Source of the DNA: Lachnospiraceae bacterium
GTDB lineage: Bacteria > Bacillota > Clostridia > Lachnospirales > Lachnospiraceae
DNA length: 64,000 nt
NCBI GenBank assembly: GCA_014804785.1
Contig: JAAUZD010000026.1
Span: 395,216 to 459,215 of the forward strand
Reading direction: 5' to 3'
The notes below the pieces were generated by a model, which had not been told where the DNA came from, did no database searches, and was given only the letters and a program-made list of their open reading frames with translations. The translations under genes and the position numbers were made by a program. Of the stretch, positions 53,019-62,094 are shown piece after piece (position 1 is the first letter of the stretch; each line of letters opens with the position of its first letter).

Positions 53019-54837
53019 GAATGCTCTAACTGCATATTTGAAATCATCAGGTCCTGTGCGGATAATGGCATCGGCGTTGTTATCCTTTGCATCAGCATAC
53101 GCATTTCCATGGATGCTTTCTTTGAGCGGCGACGGATTGGAATATACCAACAGCATTGTTTCGGTATTTTTGTTTCTGACGCTTTTCTGTTTTGTAAACC
53201 GGATTTTCAGGACAGGATTTGAAGGAAAACGCTCCAGATGGAGAGTTCCCCTTCTGTTTGGGGCAGCTTTCAGCGTCTGCATGGTCTTCGGCGCACAGCT
53301 GGATCTGGAAGAAAGGATTCCCTTTAAGCAGGGAGGAATGTGGGTCAGGATCCTAATCCTGGCTGTTTTATTTACGCTGTTTTGCCGGTATTTCTGGGAC
53401 AGGCTGTTGGAGTGGAAGCTTGGCAAAGGGCAGCGAAAGATTCATAGGGTGAATGAGAAGGAAGAAACGGTGAATCAAAGGAGCCGCCGCAGCTTCTGGA
53501 TTACCGCCGGGGTGATATTGCTGTTATACCTTCCTGCTTTTCTGGCGGTTTATCCGGGATTTTTCGTATATGATGCCCAGGATGAATACTTACAGGTAGT
53601 GACCCGGAACTTTTCCACACATCACCCGCTTTTGCATGTGCTCTTTTTGGGAGGCGTCATACAGGCGGTCTATAAACTGACAGGTTCCTATAATCTGGGA
53701 ATCGGCTGTTATACAGCGATACAGATGACTGTGATGGCTGGAATTTTTGCCTTGTTTATAGAAAAAATGAGGGTAAGAGGAATGGCAAGGTGGTGCAGGA
53801 TTCTTCTTACTTTGTATTTTGGGCTCTGCCCTGTACTTGTCATGTTTTCTCTATGTTCGGCAAAAGATGGACTTTTTACGGGAATGCTGCTTATGATGGT
53901 AGTTTTTTTGCAGGAATTATGCGCAGATCCCGAAGAATTTTTCAAAAAAAGGGCCAGCGTCCTTCTATTTGCAGTGTCCTCCTTAGGGATGATGCTGTTA
54001 AGGCATAATGGATTCTATGCTTTTCTTGTCTTTACACTGGTCATGATTCTTTATTTGAAAGGTTTTCGGAGCAAAATAGTTGTCTGTTTTGCAGGGATCA
54101 TCGCCGCATATATGGTAATCAATGCCGGGCTTGCCGCGTTGCTTCATGCGGATGATTCGGAGAATCAGGAAATGCTCACCGTGCCTATTTCCCAGATGGC
54201 AAGGGTGTATGCGGACGAGAAGGAAACCTTGCCTTCGGAAGATAAGGAAATTCTATATCGTTATCTTCCCGAGGAAGCCCTTGCAAGATACACGCCGAAA
54301 GTATCTGACGGCGTAAAAATCAGCTTTAACAACGAAGCTTTTTCCGCAGATGCGTCTGGGTTTTTCAGGCTATGGGCAAAATGGGGAGCAAATCATCCTT
54401 TCACATACTTAAATGCATGGTTCATGACCTCTTACGGTTTCTGGTATCCCGATACGGTAATTGACGTATACCGGGGGAATGCTGTGTTTACCTTTACCTA
54501 TGAGGATAGTTCTTACTTTGGTTACGAGGTGGAACAGCCGGGTGTGAGGGAGAGCAAAATCCCATGGCTTGACGAGTGCTACCGGAGAATGTCGCTGGAG
54601 ATCACCCAGCAGAAGATCCCGGTCTTGTCAATGTTGTTCTCACCGGGATTCCTGTTCTGGGTAACGGCATTTGGGATAGGTTTTTTGTGCTATTGCAAAT
54701 GCTGGAGAAAAGTGATGCCTTTTGTGCTGCCGGGACTGGTGTGGCTGACGGTGATCTTGGGACCCACTTATCTGGTGAGATATGTGGTGTTCCTGTGGGT
54801 GTTATTTCCATTGATTCTATGGGAAGTTGTGGATTAG
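53005..54837 (+). CDS. Polytopic membrane protein, DUF6020-like
   Basis: 610 residues, overlapping the GT2 gene end by 14 bases. About eleven spans. The loop YPGFFVYDAQDEYLQVVTRN with FSTHHPLLHVLFLGG is characteristic of this family and looks like a GT-C active-site loop. The C-terminal region has an extracytoplasmic portion and final spans. It probably transfers the sugar loaded by the upstream GT2 enzyme. Last gene of the glycan cluster. The family label is by resemblance. Confidence 0.72.
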   Translation: MKGNENALTAYLKSSGPVRIMASALLSFASAYAFPWMLSLSGDGLEYTNSIVSVFLFLTLFCFVNRIFRTGFEGKRSRWRVPLLFGAAFSVCMVFGAQLDLEERIPFKQGGMWVRILILAVLFTLFCRYFWDRLLEWKLGKGQRKIHRVNEKEETVNQRSRRSFWITAGVILLLYLPAFLAVYPGFFVYDAQDEYLQVVTRNFSTHHPLLHVLFLGGVIQAVYKLTGSYNLGIGCYTAIQMTVMAGIFALFIEKMRVRGMARWCRILLTLYFGLCPVLVMFSLCSAKDGLFTGMLLMMVVFLQELCADPEEFFKKRASVLLFAVSSLGMMLLRHNGFYAFLVFTLVMILYLKGFRSKIVVCFAGIIAAYMVINAGLAALLHADDSENQEMLTVPISQMARVYADEKETLPSEDKEILYRYLPEEALARYTPKVSDGVKISFNNEAFSADASGFFRLWAKWGANHPFTYLNAWFMTSYGFWYPDTVIDVYRGNAVFTFTYEDSSYFGYEVEQPGVRESKIPWLDECYRRMSLEITQQKIPVLSMLFSPGFLFWVTAFGIGFLCYCKCWRKVMPFVLPGLVWLTVILGPTYLVRYVVFLWVLFPLILWEVVD

Positions 54838-54857
54838 ATGGGAGACATGATATAGGG

Positions 54858-56639
54858 ATGAAAAATTTCTTATGTAAAAAAATTTCATTGTGGATGCTGA
54901 TGATTACTGTTTTAGCGGAAGCTTCGCTTGCTGTGGTCGTTGCGTGGCAGTTTACGGGTAGAGAAAGCGCTGTGCAGGATGGTAGTGGTGCGATAGTGTC
55001 TGATGCGGTATCAGAGAAGGCAGCAGGTGGGCGTAGCACGGATAAAATTATGATTTTGTATACGAATGATATTCACTGCAGCATAGAAGCTGGAGAAAAT
55101 GCATTTGGGCTTTCCCAGCTGAAAGAGCTAAAGGGCTGGATGAAGAATGTCAGTGAATATGTGACTCTGGTGGATTGTGGGGACGCCGTTCAAGGAGAGG
55201 TAATCGGAACTCTTTCAGAGGGTGAATACATGGTGGAACTCATGAATGAGGCAGGCTATGACATCTGTACTTTTGGCAATCATGAGTTTGATTATGGCAT
55301 GGAGCAGGGACTTCGGATTGCAGAACAGCTTTCTGATGCGCAGTATGTATCCTGCAACTTTGTGGATCTTGTGTCGGGGAAGACGGTTGTATCTCCCTAT
55401 GTTTTGGTGGACTATGACGGCATATCGGTGGCTTATGTGGGAATCTGTACACCGGAGACCATTACAGCCTCTGCCCCCGGCAGCTTTATGGACGAAAACG
55501 GTAATTTTATTTACGGGTTTCGCCAGGGGAAGGACGGAACAGAGCTCTACGATGCTGTGCAGTCTGCTGTAAATGATGCAAGGGCTGAGGGCGCAGATTA
55601 TGTCATTGCAGTGGCACATTTAGGAATCAGTGAGAAGGCAGAGCCTTATCGTTCCACGGACGTGATTGCTCATACAACGGGAATTGATGTAATGCTTGAC
55701 GGGCATTCCCATTCTGTGATACAGAGTGATGCGGTTAAAAATAAAGAGGGCGCCGAGGTGCTTTTAAGTTCGACTGGGAGCCGCCTTGCAAATGTGGGGT
55801 GTCTTGTGATCGATACAAAGGGGACGGAAGAACTTTTGGACGACTCCATTACTACCTCTTTAGTTTCTGCTGAATCAAGACAGAGCATGGATATGTCGAT
55901 TGAACAGATCATGTCAGAATATGGAGAGTTGCTTGATACGGTAGCAGCACATGCAGAGGTGGAACTATCTACTCTGAGTGAAAATGGAAACCGTATGGTG
56001 AGATGCAGGGAGACGAATATTGGCGATTTTTGTGCGGATGCTTACAGGGCAGTTTCCGGCGCGGATGTTGCAGTGATTAACGGAGGAGGCATTCGTTCTG
56101 ATATTCCGGCAGGCGATATCACTTATAATAATTTCCTTAGCGTTAATCCGTTTGGAAATACAGTGTGTGTGGTGGAAAGCTCCGGACAGGAAATTTTAGA
56201 TATGCTGGAAATGGCATATGCATATGTGGAAGCAGAATATGAAAATGCAGATGGTCCGGTGGGAGAATCGGCAGGGTTTATGCAGGTTTCAGGCTTGAAA
56301 CTAGTGATTGATACTAATATTACGTCCACAGTTCTTTTGGATGAAAATGGGATGTTCAAATCCGTTTCTGGTGAACGGCGTGTTGGTGAGGTGCAGGTTT
56401 TGAATAAATTGACGGGGAAATATGAAGAGATTGATCCGGAAAAGATTTATACACTGGCATCTAATAATTATATCCTTCACAGCGGCGGTGATGGCTTTGG
56501 TATGTTTATGGATAATAAATTTGTTCTGGATGAGTTCATCCTAGACAACCAGGCATTGATTGATTATGCGGAAAATGGAATGGGTGGTTCCGTTGGCATT
56601 GAATATCAAAGAGCACAGGGAAGAATAGAAATAAGGTAA
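54858..56639 (+). CDS. 5'-nucleotidase / UshA-like metallophosphoesterase
   Basis: 593 residues from ATG 54858, behind ATAGGG; the track's start lies inside the preceding gene. An N-terminal signal anchor (LWMLMITVLAEASLAVVVAW) exports it. The calcineurin-like domain has ILYTNDIHCSIE, VDCGDAVQGE, FGNHEFDYGM, AVAHLGIS and DGHSHS, a full metal-ligand set. The C-terminal 5'-nucleotidase domain has INGGGIRSDIPAGDITYNN and HSGGDGFGMF. It dephosphorylates external nucleotides for uptake. It may be read through from the glycan cluster but is not functionally tied to it. Confidence 0.92.
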   Translation: MKNFLCKKISLWMLMITVLAEASLAVVVAWQFTGRESAVQDGSGAIVSDAVSEKAAGGRSTDKIMILYTNDIHCSIEAGENAFGLSQLKELKGWMKNVSEYVTLVDCGDAVQGEVIGTLSEGEYMVELMNEAGYDICTFGNHEFDYGMEQGLRIAEQLSDAQYVSCNFVDLVSGKTVVSPYVLVDYDGISVAYVGICTPETITASAPGSFMDENGNFIYGFRQGKDGTELYDAVQSAVNDARAEGADYVIAVAHLGISEKAEPYRSTDVIAHTTGIDVMLDGHSHSVIQSDAVKNKEGAEVLLSSTGSRLANVGCLVIDTKGTEELLDDSITTSLVSAESRQSMDMSIEQIMSEYGELLDTVAAHAEVELSTLSENGNRMVRCRETNIGDFCADAYRAVSGADVAVINGGGIRSDIPAGDITYNNFLSVNPFGNTVCVVESSGQEILDMLEMAYAYVEAEYENADGPVGESAGFMQVSGLKLVIDTNITSTVLLDENGMFKSVSGERRVGEVQVLNKLTGKYEEIDPEKIYTLASNNYILHSGGDGFGMFMDNKFVLDEFILDNQALIDYAENGMGGSVGIEYQRAQGRIEIR

Positions 56640-56648
56640 ATGTGCATC

Positions 56649-56684
56649 TAAAAAGCCCGCAAGCAGCAAAACCACTTGCGGGCT
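56649..56684 (-). terminator. Terminator of tRNA-Ser, also facing the nucleotidase gene
   Basis: AGCCCGCAAG and CTTGCGGGCT form a 10-bp perfect stem. On the minus strand it is followed by a T run, so it terminates the tRNA transcript. The plus-strand side (GAATTTT) is weaker but may serve the nucleotidase gene. Confidence 0.85.
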
Positions 56685-56692
56685 GAATTTTC

Positions 56693-56783
56693 TGGCGGAG
56701 AGTGTGGGATTCGAACCCACGTGCCCAGTAAAGGACAACTGCATTTCGAGTGCAGCTCGTTATGACCGCTTCGATAACTCTCC
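56693..56783 (-). tRNA. tRNA-Ser(CGA)
   Basis: Read on the minus strand: acceptor GGAGAGT pairs with ACTCTCC, discriminator G, and an encoded CCA (56693-56695). The anticodon stem CTGCA/TGCAG encloses loop CTCGAAA, so the anticodon is CGA, reading UCG. A long variable arm (class II tRNA) and a T-loop GTTCGAATC are present. 88 bases without CCA. Confidence 0.97.
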
Positions 56784-56827
56784 GTGTCATATCTGCAACC
56801 ACTATCAAAAGTGTTACATTCGTTGTT

Positions 56828-56856
56828 ATTATACTGGTTTCAAAATTTTTAGTCAA
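56828..56856 (-). promoter_or_regulatory. tRNA-Ser promoter
   Basis: On the minus strand TTGACT, exactly 17 bases, TATAAT, ending 45 bases before the tRNA 5' end. Near consensus. Confidence 0.8.
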
Positions 56857-56896
56857 TCATTTCATGACTGATTTTAGGTGATTGGTGAAAATTTAA

Positions 56897-56924
56897 TAAA
56901 TTGTTTTTGCGAATGCTCCGATAG
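56897..56924 (+). promoter_or_regulatory. Sigma-28-like promoter for the 100-residue protein
   Basis: TAAA, 16 bases, TCCGATAG. One base longer in the spacer and two mismatches in the -10 relative to TAAA-N15-GCCGATAA. Its context (ATTGTTTTTGC) is strikingly like the element at 6066-6092. Predicted start near 56932, about 50 bases before the ATG. Confidence 0.5.
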
Positions 56925-56984
56925 AATTTTTGAAAAGGCTGATTTGTTCTGCCATATACTTGAAAATGAAAGAAGGGTGAAAAT

Positions 56985-57287
56985 ATGCTGATAGGAAATA
57001 TGACAGAGTTTAGGGAGCAACAGTTAGGGAAAGTGGAAAAGAGAAAAAAAGAAGACGAACGGATCAGAAAGGGTGTTTACCAGATGCATGCAATGATTGA
57101 AGCCCAGAGTACGGAAACCTTCTTTAAAGAGTGTGACAAGACAGAAAAGCAGAATGATACAGAAAAGGCGGAAAGCGAAAAAGCGGACGCAAAGAGAGAA
57201 GGAAGAAAGACAGACGTAAAGACAGAAATAGAAAAAATGCTGTCGGTAGGAAGCAAATTTCTAAATTTAAACACTCAGACAGTGTAA
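56985..57287 (+). CDS. 100-residue charged protein of unknown function
   Basis: Hydrophilic, with 40 or so Lys, Arg, Glu and Asp residues and an N-terminal helical segment (TEFREQQLGKVEKRKKEDERI). The middle (KTEKQNDTEKAESEKADAKR) is low-complexity, and it closes with a short hydrophobic-tinged segment (MLSVGSKFLNLNTQTV). No membrane span or signal. Good ribosome binding site (GAAGGGTGAAAAT), its own terminator, and the sigma-28-like promoter indicate a real monocistronic gene, perhaps in the motility regulon. No family recognised. Confidence 0.65.
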   Translation: MLIGNMTEFREQQLGKVEKRKKEDERIRKGVYQMHAMIEAQSTETFFKECDKTEKQNDTEKAESEKADAKREGRKTDVKTEIEKMLSVGSKFLNLNTQTV

Positions 57288-57303
57288 GATCCTTTTTAAG
57301 GTT

Positions 57304-57345
57304 AAAAACCCCTGGGACTGCAGATATGCAGTTTTAGGGGTTTTT
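57304..57345 (+). terminator. Terminator after the 100-residue gene
   Basis: AAAAACCCCT/AGGGGTTTTT with an inner ACTGCA/TGCAGT stem. The closing T run follows the GC segment directly. Strong. Confidence 0.88.
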
Positions 57346-57444
57346 GTTCGATAAGCCGACTCACGGGTACATCGGAATTTGATAAAAAATGCGTTTGCTC
57401 AAGCCCATCACGCGATAAAAAGGTAAATTAGGCAGGCAAAAAGG

Positions 57445-57473
57445 TTGTTAAGAAGCCCTAAATTATGTATAAT
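57445..57473 (+). promoter_or_regulatory. Promoter of the phosphofructokinase gene
   Basis: TTGTTA, 17 bases, TATAAT, about 55 bases upstream of the GTG start. Confidence 0.7.
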
Positions 57474-57527
57474 AATGAGTGCATAAACTATAAATATGTT
57501 TACATTAGGACAAGGAGGATGGGTTAA

Positions 57528-58601
57528 GTGAAGAGAATTGGTATGTTAACAAGCGGCGGCGATTGCCAGGCATTGAATGCTGCCATGAGAGGTGTAGTAA
57601 AGTGTCTTGTAAACAGTAAAGAGCAGGTTGAGATTTACGGTTTCATTGATGGCTATAGAGGACTCATCTATGGAAACTTCCGGATGCTCGAGGGACGAGA
57701 TTTTTCTGGTATACTTACAAAAGGCGGAACGATTCTGGGAAGTTCGCGTACTCCTTTTAAAACGATTAAGGATCCTGATGAAAATGGTCTGGATAAAATT
57801 GACGCAATGAAACAGAACTATTATAAACTGCGTCTGGACTGTATGGTTATCTTAGGAGGCAACGGTACACATAAGACAGCAAATCTTTTAAGGGAGGAAG
57901 GGCTGAATGTAATTACGCTTCCCAAGACGATTGATAATGATTTATGGGGAACAGATATGACCTTCGGCTTCCAGAGCGCAGTAAATATTGCAACTGATGC
58001 TATCGATTGCATCCACACCACTGCTGCATCCCACGGAAGAGTATTTATTGTGGAAGTAATGGGGCACAAAGTTGGATGGCTTACCCTGAATGCAGGTATG
58101 GCAGGCGGAGCAGACATCATCCTGATACCTGAGATTCCCTATGATATCAAGAAAGTAGTAAATAAAATCAAACAGCGTAATGAAAACGGAAGCAAATTTA
58201 CGATTCTGGCGGTAGCAGAAGGTGCGATTTCCAAGGAAGATGCTAAATTATCCAAAAAAGAATATAAAGAAAAGATGAAAAACTATAAATTCCCATCTGT
58301 TTCTTATGAACTGGCACAGCAGATTCAGGATATGACAGGACATGAAGTGAGAGTGACCGTACCCGGTCATACCCAGAGAGGCGGAAGCCCCTGTCCTTAT
58401 GACCGTGTCTTCGCAAGCCGTTTGGGAGCAGAAGCAGGTGAGCTTATTTTGAAAGGCGAGTATGGATTCATGGTTGGATATAAGAACCGAGAAGTTGTAA
58501 AAGTACCCCTTGAAGAGGTTGCCGGAAAGCTTAAAATGATTTCACCGGATGCATCTATCGTGAAAGAAGCGAAGCTTATGGGAATCAGCTTTGGCGATTA
58601 A
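57528..58601 (+). CDS. 6-phosphofructokinase, mixed-type active site
   Basis: 357 residues, GTG start behind CAAGGAGGATGGG. It phosphorylates fructose 6-phosphate in glycolysis. GMLTSGGDCQALNAAMRG, LPKTIDNDLWGTDMTFGF, VEVMGHKVGWL and VPGHTQRGGSPCPYDRVF are conserved. Where ATP enzymes have GGDGS and PPi enzymes GGDD, this one has GGNGT, and it has the Lys of PPi-type enzymes in PKTIDND. That combination occurs in the intermediate group of PFKs, where Gly usually goes with ATP and Lys with PPi. The phosphoryl donor is therefore not certain. Longer than E. coli PfkA (320). Confidence 0.92.
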   Translation: MKRIGMLTSGGDCQALNAAMRGVVKCLVNSKEQVEIYGFIDGYRGLIYGNFRMLEGRDFSGILTKGGTILGSSRTPFKTIKDPDENGLDKIDAMKQNYYKLRLDCMVILGGNGTHKTANLLREEGLNVITLPKTIDNDLWGTDMTFGFQSAVNIATDAIDCIHTTAASHGRVFIVEVMGHKVGWLTLNAGMAGGADIILIPEIPYDIKKVVNKIKQRNENGSKFTILAVAEGAISKEDAKLSKKEYKEKMKNYKFPSVSYELAQQIQDMTGHEVRVTVPGHTQRGGSPCPYDRVFASRLGAEAGELILKGEYGFMVGYKNREVVKVPLEEVAGKLKMISPDASIVKEAKLMGISFGD

Positions 58602-58604
58602 ACT

Positions 58605-58620
58605 GGTGCCTTCGGGCACC
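58605..58620 (+). promoter_or_regulatory. UUCG-tetraloop hairpin between pfk and dnaX
   Basis: GGTGCC-TTCG-GGCACC, a hyperstable cUUCGg hairpin with no T run, immediately before the dnaX ribosome binding site. It is more likely an mRNA-stability or attenuation element than a terminator. Confidence 0.5.
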
Positions 58621-58639
58621 ATGGAAGGAAAGAGAAGGT

Positions 58640-60244
58640 ATGTCATACACAGCCCTTTACAGAAAATTTCGTCCTGCGACCTTTGAAGATGTAAAGGGTC
58701 AGGATCATATTGTTACAACCTTGAAAAATCAAATCAAGGCAGAGCGTACCTCTCATGCATATTTGTTCTGCGGCACCAGAGGAACCGGTAAGACCACTAT
58801 TGCAAAAATATTTGCGAAAGCGGTAAACTGTGAAAACAGGACGGACGGAAGTCCCTGTGGGGAGTGTGCAATCTGCAAAGCCATTGCGGCAGGTGCCAGC
58901 ATGAATGTAATTGAAATTGATGCGGCATCCAACAATGGGGTAGACAGCATCCGTGAGATTGTGGATGAAGTGGCTTATTCACCAGCAGAAGGAAGATATA
59001 AGGTTTATATTATTGATGAAGTCCATATGCTTTCTATAGGAGCTTTTAATGCACTTCTTAAGACGCTGGAGGAACCGCCTTCCTATGTTATTTTCATATT
59101 GGCAACCACTGAGGTCCATAAGATACCAATTACGATTATGTCCCGTTGTCAGAGGTACGATTTTAAAAGAATTACCATTGACACCATTTCGGAACGCATC
59201 AGGGAACTGATGGAGCAGGAACAGGTTCAGATAGAAGATAAAGCCATCCGCTACATTGCCAAGGTAGCGGATGGTTCCATGCGTGACGCCTTAAGTCTTT
59301 TGGATCAGTGTATTGCTTTTCATTTTGGACAGGAACTGACCTATGATAAGGTGCTGGATGTGCTGGGAGCAGTGGACACAGAGGTATTCAGCAGGCTCCT
59401 TAGAATTGTTTTAAAGGGAGATGTGCCGGATGCAATTGTTCTGCTTGAAGAAATCGTTATGCAGGGTAGGGAACTGACACAATTCATTTCAGATTTCACA
59501 TGGTATCTGAGGAATCTGCTTTTGATAAAGACTGCGGACGGAATTGAGGATGTGATAGATGTTTCCACCGAGAATCTGGCTCGTCTGAAAGAAGAAGCCA
59601 AGATGGCGGAAAATGATGTCATCATGCGTTATATCCGTGTGCTTTCAGAACTTTCAGGGCAGATTCGCTATGCATCTCAGAAGAGAATTTTAGTAGAAAT
59701 GACTTTGATCAAGCTGTGCAGACCAAGTATGGAAACAGATCCCAGTTCACTGGTGGACAGAATCAGACAGTTGGAAGAAAAAATCGAAAATGGAATTCCG
59801 ACAGTAGTTTCTCCGGGAACAGGAGTAAGAAGCGATGGAGAAGGCACAGCGGCTTTGCAGCCTTTAGTCAGGGCGGAGCTTCCCAAGGCGATTCCGGCGG
59901 ATGTAAAGCAGACCGTAGAAAAGTGGTCTGCTATTGTAGGAGAGTCATCCATGCCCATGAAGGCGTATCTAAAGAGTGCATATCCGAGTCTGGCGGGTGA
60001 TGGAAGCTTGCTGGTAGTGGTGAGTGATGGTCTGCCCTCAGATTATTTCAGGGAAGCACAGCACCGGGAGGAACTGGAGCGCATTGTCTGTGATTTTGCC
60101 GGAAAAGAAATAAAAGTGACGGTGCAGAGCGCAGAGCAGGGAAGAAACCCCGAAGAACTTTTCCCAGATCTCACAAAGATGGTAAGTCAGGTGATTCATA
60201 TGGAGGTTGAAGAACTTGAGGAAGAGCCGGAAGAATTGATTTAG
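58640..60244 (+). CDS. dnaX: DNA polymerase III gamma/tau subunit
   Basis: 534 residues. Clamp-loader ATPase. LYRKFRPATFEDVKGQDHI, Walker A GTRGTGKTTIAK, zinc cluster CENRTDGSPCGECAIC, Walker B VYIIDEVHML, sensor and SRC motif IMSRCQRYDF, and a C-terminal tau-like region. Ribosome binding site AGGAAAGAGAAGGT. Followed by ybaB and recR in the conserved Firmicute order. I see no obvious slippery A/T run that would produce a programmed gamma form. Confidence 0.97.
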   Translation: MSYTALYRKFRPATFEDVKGQDHIVTTLKNQIKAERTSHAYLFCGTRGTGKTTIAKIFAKAVNCENRTDGSPCGECAICKAIAAGASMNVIEIDAASNNGVDSIREIVDEVAYSPAEGRYKVYIIDEVHMLSIGAFNALLKTLEEPPSYVIFILATTEVHKIPITIMSRCQRYDFKRITIDTISERIRELMEQEQVQIEDKAIRYIAKVADGSMRDALSLLDQCIAFHFGQELTYDKVLDVLGAVDTEVFSRLLRIVLKGDVPDAIVLLEEIVMQGRELTQFISDFTWYLRNLLLIKTADGIEDVIDVSTENLARLKEEAKMAENDVIMRYIRVLSELSGQIRYASQKRILVEMTLIKLCRPSMETDPSSLVDRIRQLEEKIENGIPTVVSPGTGVRSDGEGTAALQPLVRAELPKAIPADVKQTVEKWSAIVGESSMPMKAYLKSAYPSLAGDGSLLVVVSDGLPSDYFREAQHREELERIVCDFAGKEIKVTVQSAEQGRNPEELFPDLTKMVSQVIHMEVEELEEEPEELI

Positions 60245-60329
60245 TTTGCTTTGTTAAGACTGCCTGCAAGCCGTTTGGCGGTTTCAGGCATATGGTATTA
60301 ATAGTAAAATATAAGAATGGAGGACGAAC

Positions 60330-60680
60330 ATGGCAAAACGTGGTGGATTTCCGGGCGGTATGCCCGGTAATATGAATAATCTGATGAAACAGGCGCAGAG
60401 AATGCAGCGTCAGATGGAGGAGAACCAGAAGGAACTGGAGACAAAGGAGTTTACGGCAAAGGCTGGCGGCGGTGCAGTGGAAGTGACTGTTACCGGAAAA
60501 AAGGAAATAACAAAAGTGAAGTTATCCCAGGAGGTTGTAGATCCTGAGGATATTGAAATGCTGGAGGATCTGGTGATGGCAGCAACCAACGAAGCCCTTC
60601 GTATGGCTGAGGAAGCGAATGCAGAGGCTATGAATAAGATGACGGGGGGACTTGGACTGGGAGGAGGCTTTCCTTTCTAA
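60330..60680 (+). CDS. ybaB: YbaB/EbfC nucleoid-associated protein
   Basis: 116 residues, the usual size. [19 protein letters not shown] coiled region, [20 protein letters not shown] and [18 protein letters not shown] are diagnostic. A dimeric DNA-binding protein of unclear role. Gly/Met-rich N and C termini. Between dnaX and recR, sharing one base with the recR start. Confidence 0.95.
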   Translation: MAKRGGFPGGMPGNMNNLMKQAQRMQRQMEENQKELETKEFTAKAGGGAVEVTVTGKKEITKVKLSQEVVDPEDIEMLEDLVMAATNEALRMAEEANAEAMNKMTGGLGLGGGFPF

Positions 60681-61276
60681 TGGATTTGTATAGCGGACAT
60701 ATCAATAAATTAATAGATGAGTTGTCCGGATTGCCGGGAATTGGTTCTAAGTCAGCGCAAAGGCTGGCTTTTCACTTGATTAATATGCCGAAAAGCAGAG
60801 TGGAAAGACTTGCCAAAACCATTATTGAGGCAAAAGAGAATGTTCGCTACTGCAAGGAATGCTTTACATTGACTGACAATGAAATCTGCCCGGTCTGTGC
60901 CAATTCCAAACGGGATCATGGCACAATTATGGTGGTGGAAAATACAAGAGATCTGGCGGCATATGAAAAAACGGGTAAGTATGAGGGCGTTTATCATGTG
61001 CTCCATGGAGCAATATCCCCAATGCTGGGAATCGGTCCGGGCGATATTCGGTTAAAGGAACTGATTACGCGTCTGGAGGGGAATGTTTCAGAGGTAATCA
61101 TTGCAACCAATTCAAGTCTGGAGGGGGAAACCACAGCTATGTATATCAGCAAGCTGATTAAACCTACAGGCATTAAAGTGACGAGAATTGCCAGCGGCGT
61201 TCCGGTGGGAGGAGACCTTGAATACATTGACGAGGTGACCCTCTTAAGGGCGCTGGAGGGAAGAATCGAAATTTAA
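60680..61276 (+). CDS. recR: Recombination protein RecR
   Basis: 198 residues. Helix-hairpin-helix [17 protein letters not shown], zinc finger [16 protein letters not shown], Toprim domain [15 protein letters not shown] and [16 protein letters not shown], and Walker-like C-terminal motif. It works with RecF/RecO to load RecA in gap repair. ATG overlaps the ybaB stop by one base, so translation is coupled. Confidence 0.97.
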   Translation: MDLYSGHINKLIDELSGLPGIGSKSAQRLAFHLINMPKSRVERLAKTIIEAKENVRYCKECFTLTDNEICPVCANSKRDHGTIMVVENTRDLAAYEKTGKYEGVYHVLHGAISPMLGIGPGDIRLKELITRLEGNVSEVIIATNSSLEGETTAMYISKLIKPTGIKVTRIASGVPVGGDLEYIDEVTLLRALEGRIEI

Positions 61277-61440
61277 ATTATATTCCTTCTGTGGCGTTTA
61301 ATCTGGCAGAAATATAAAAGCGCTGCGATTTATCAATTTTGTTCATAAACAGACTGCGATGCATTACAATCCCATTTGGAGCAGCGGTATGCTAAACTGA
61401 GAGTATCATGAAAGATTGCACGGAGAAATGGGGGATTGTG

Positions 61441-62070
61441 ATGCAGCTGCCAACAATGGTGAAACAAATCGGCAGAGTAGATGGAAACGAAAGAGTTTAC
61501 ATAGAAGACTATGTTTATGCATATTTGAATGAACTGAAAGCAGAAAAGAAAAACCTTCCGTTGCGCGCGGCTCTTTTTGGACATGTTTACCATAGGGAAA
61601 ATCAGACCTTTCATCTGGTATATGGAGCTGTTAGTATTGTAGACGAACTGGCATATGGAAGAAACGAAGAGCAGGTCAGAAAAGAATATTTTGAAGAATA
61701 TGAGTTGATTGGATACGTCAACATATACGGTAATAAGCAAGAACTGCCTGGCAAAAAAGATGGATATTACATTTTTTATGATAAGAATGAGGCCATGCAG
61801 AACTATCTGCTTTTTTGTTATAGGCAGATGAAGAAAAAGGGAATGGGCAGAATGGAGACAAGTCGTACGGAAGGAGATGTTTCAAGATTTTCCCGGACAG
61901 CCTCCAGGGCGTCCATAAAAGAGATTATTAAAAGATTGATTTATGGCGGATGTATCGTTATACTGTCAATAGCAGTGACCGCCATTAATGATTATAAAAA
62001 AATGTATGGATTTGTGGAAGCAGCAGGCAGGGCTGCTGAATTGACCACAAGAGAAGAACAGTTGCCTTGA
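61441..62070 (+). CDS. Unknown single-span membrane protein
   Basis: 209 residues from ATG 61441 (GGGGGATTGTG upstream); the track's start at 61408 is weaker. N-terminal globular part (YIEDYVYAYLNELKAEKK, RAALFGHVYHRENQTFHLVY, EYELIGYVNIYGNKQELPG), then a basic linker and one membrane span (LIYGGCIVILSIAVTAI, ~170-187). The N-terminal strand pattern is faintly like MPN/JAB folds without their metal motif, which is speculation. It precedes the DUF5711 protein by 24 bases, and the pair probably works together at the membrane. Confidence 0.65.
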   Translation: MQLPTMVKQIGRVDGNERVYIEDYVYAYLNELKAEKKNLPLRAALFGHVYHRENQTFHLVYGAVSIVDELAYGRNEEQVRKEYFEEYELIGYVNIYGNKQELPGKKDGYYIFYDKNEAMQNYLLFCYRQMKKKGMGRMETSRTEGDVSRFSRTASRASIKEIIKRLIYGGCIVILSIAVTAINDYKKMYGFVEAAGRAAELTTREEQLP

Positions 62071-62094
62071 TACGAAAGAGTTGGAGATGAGCGG

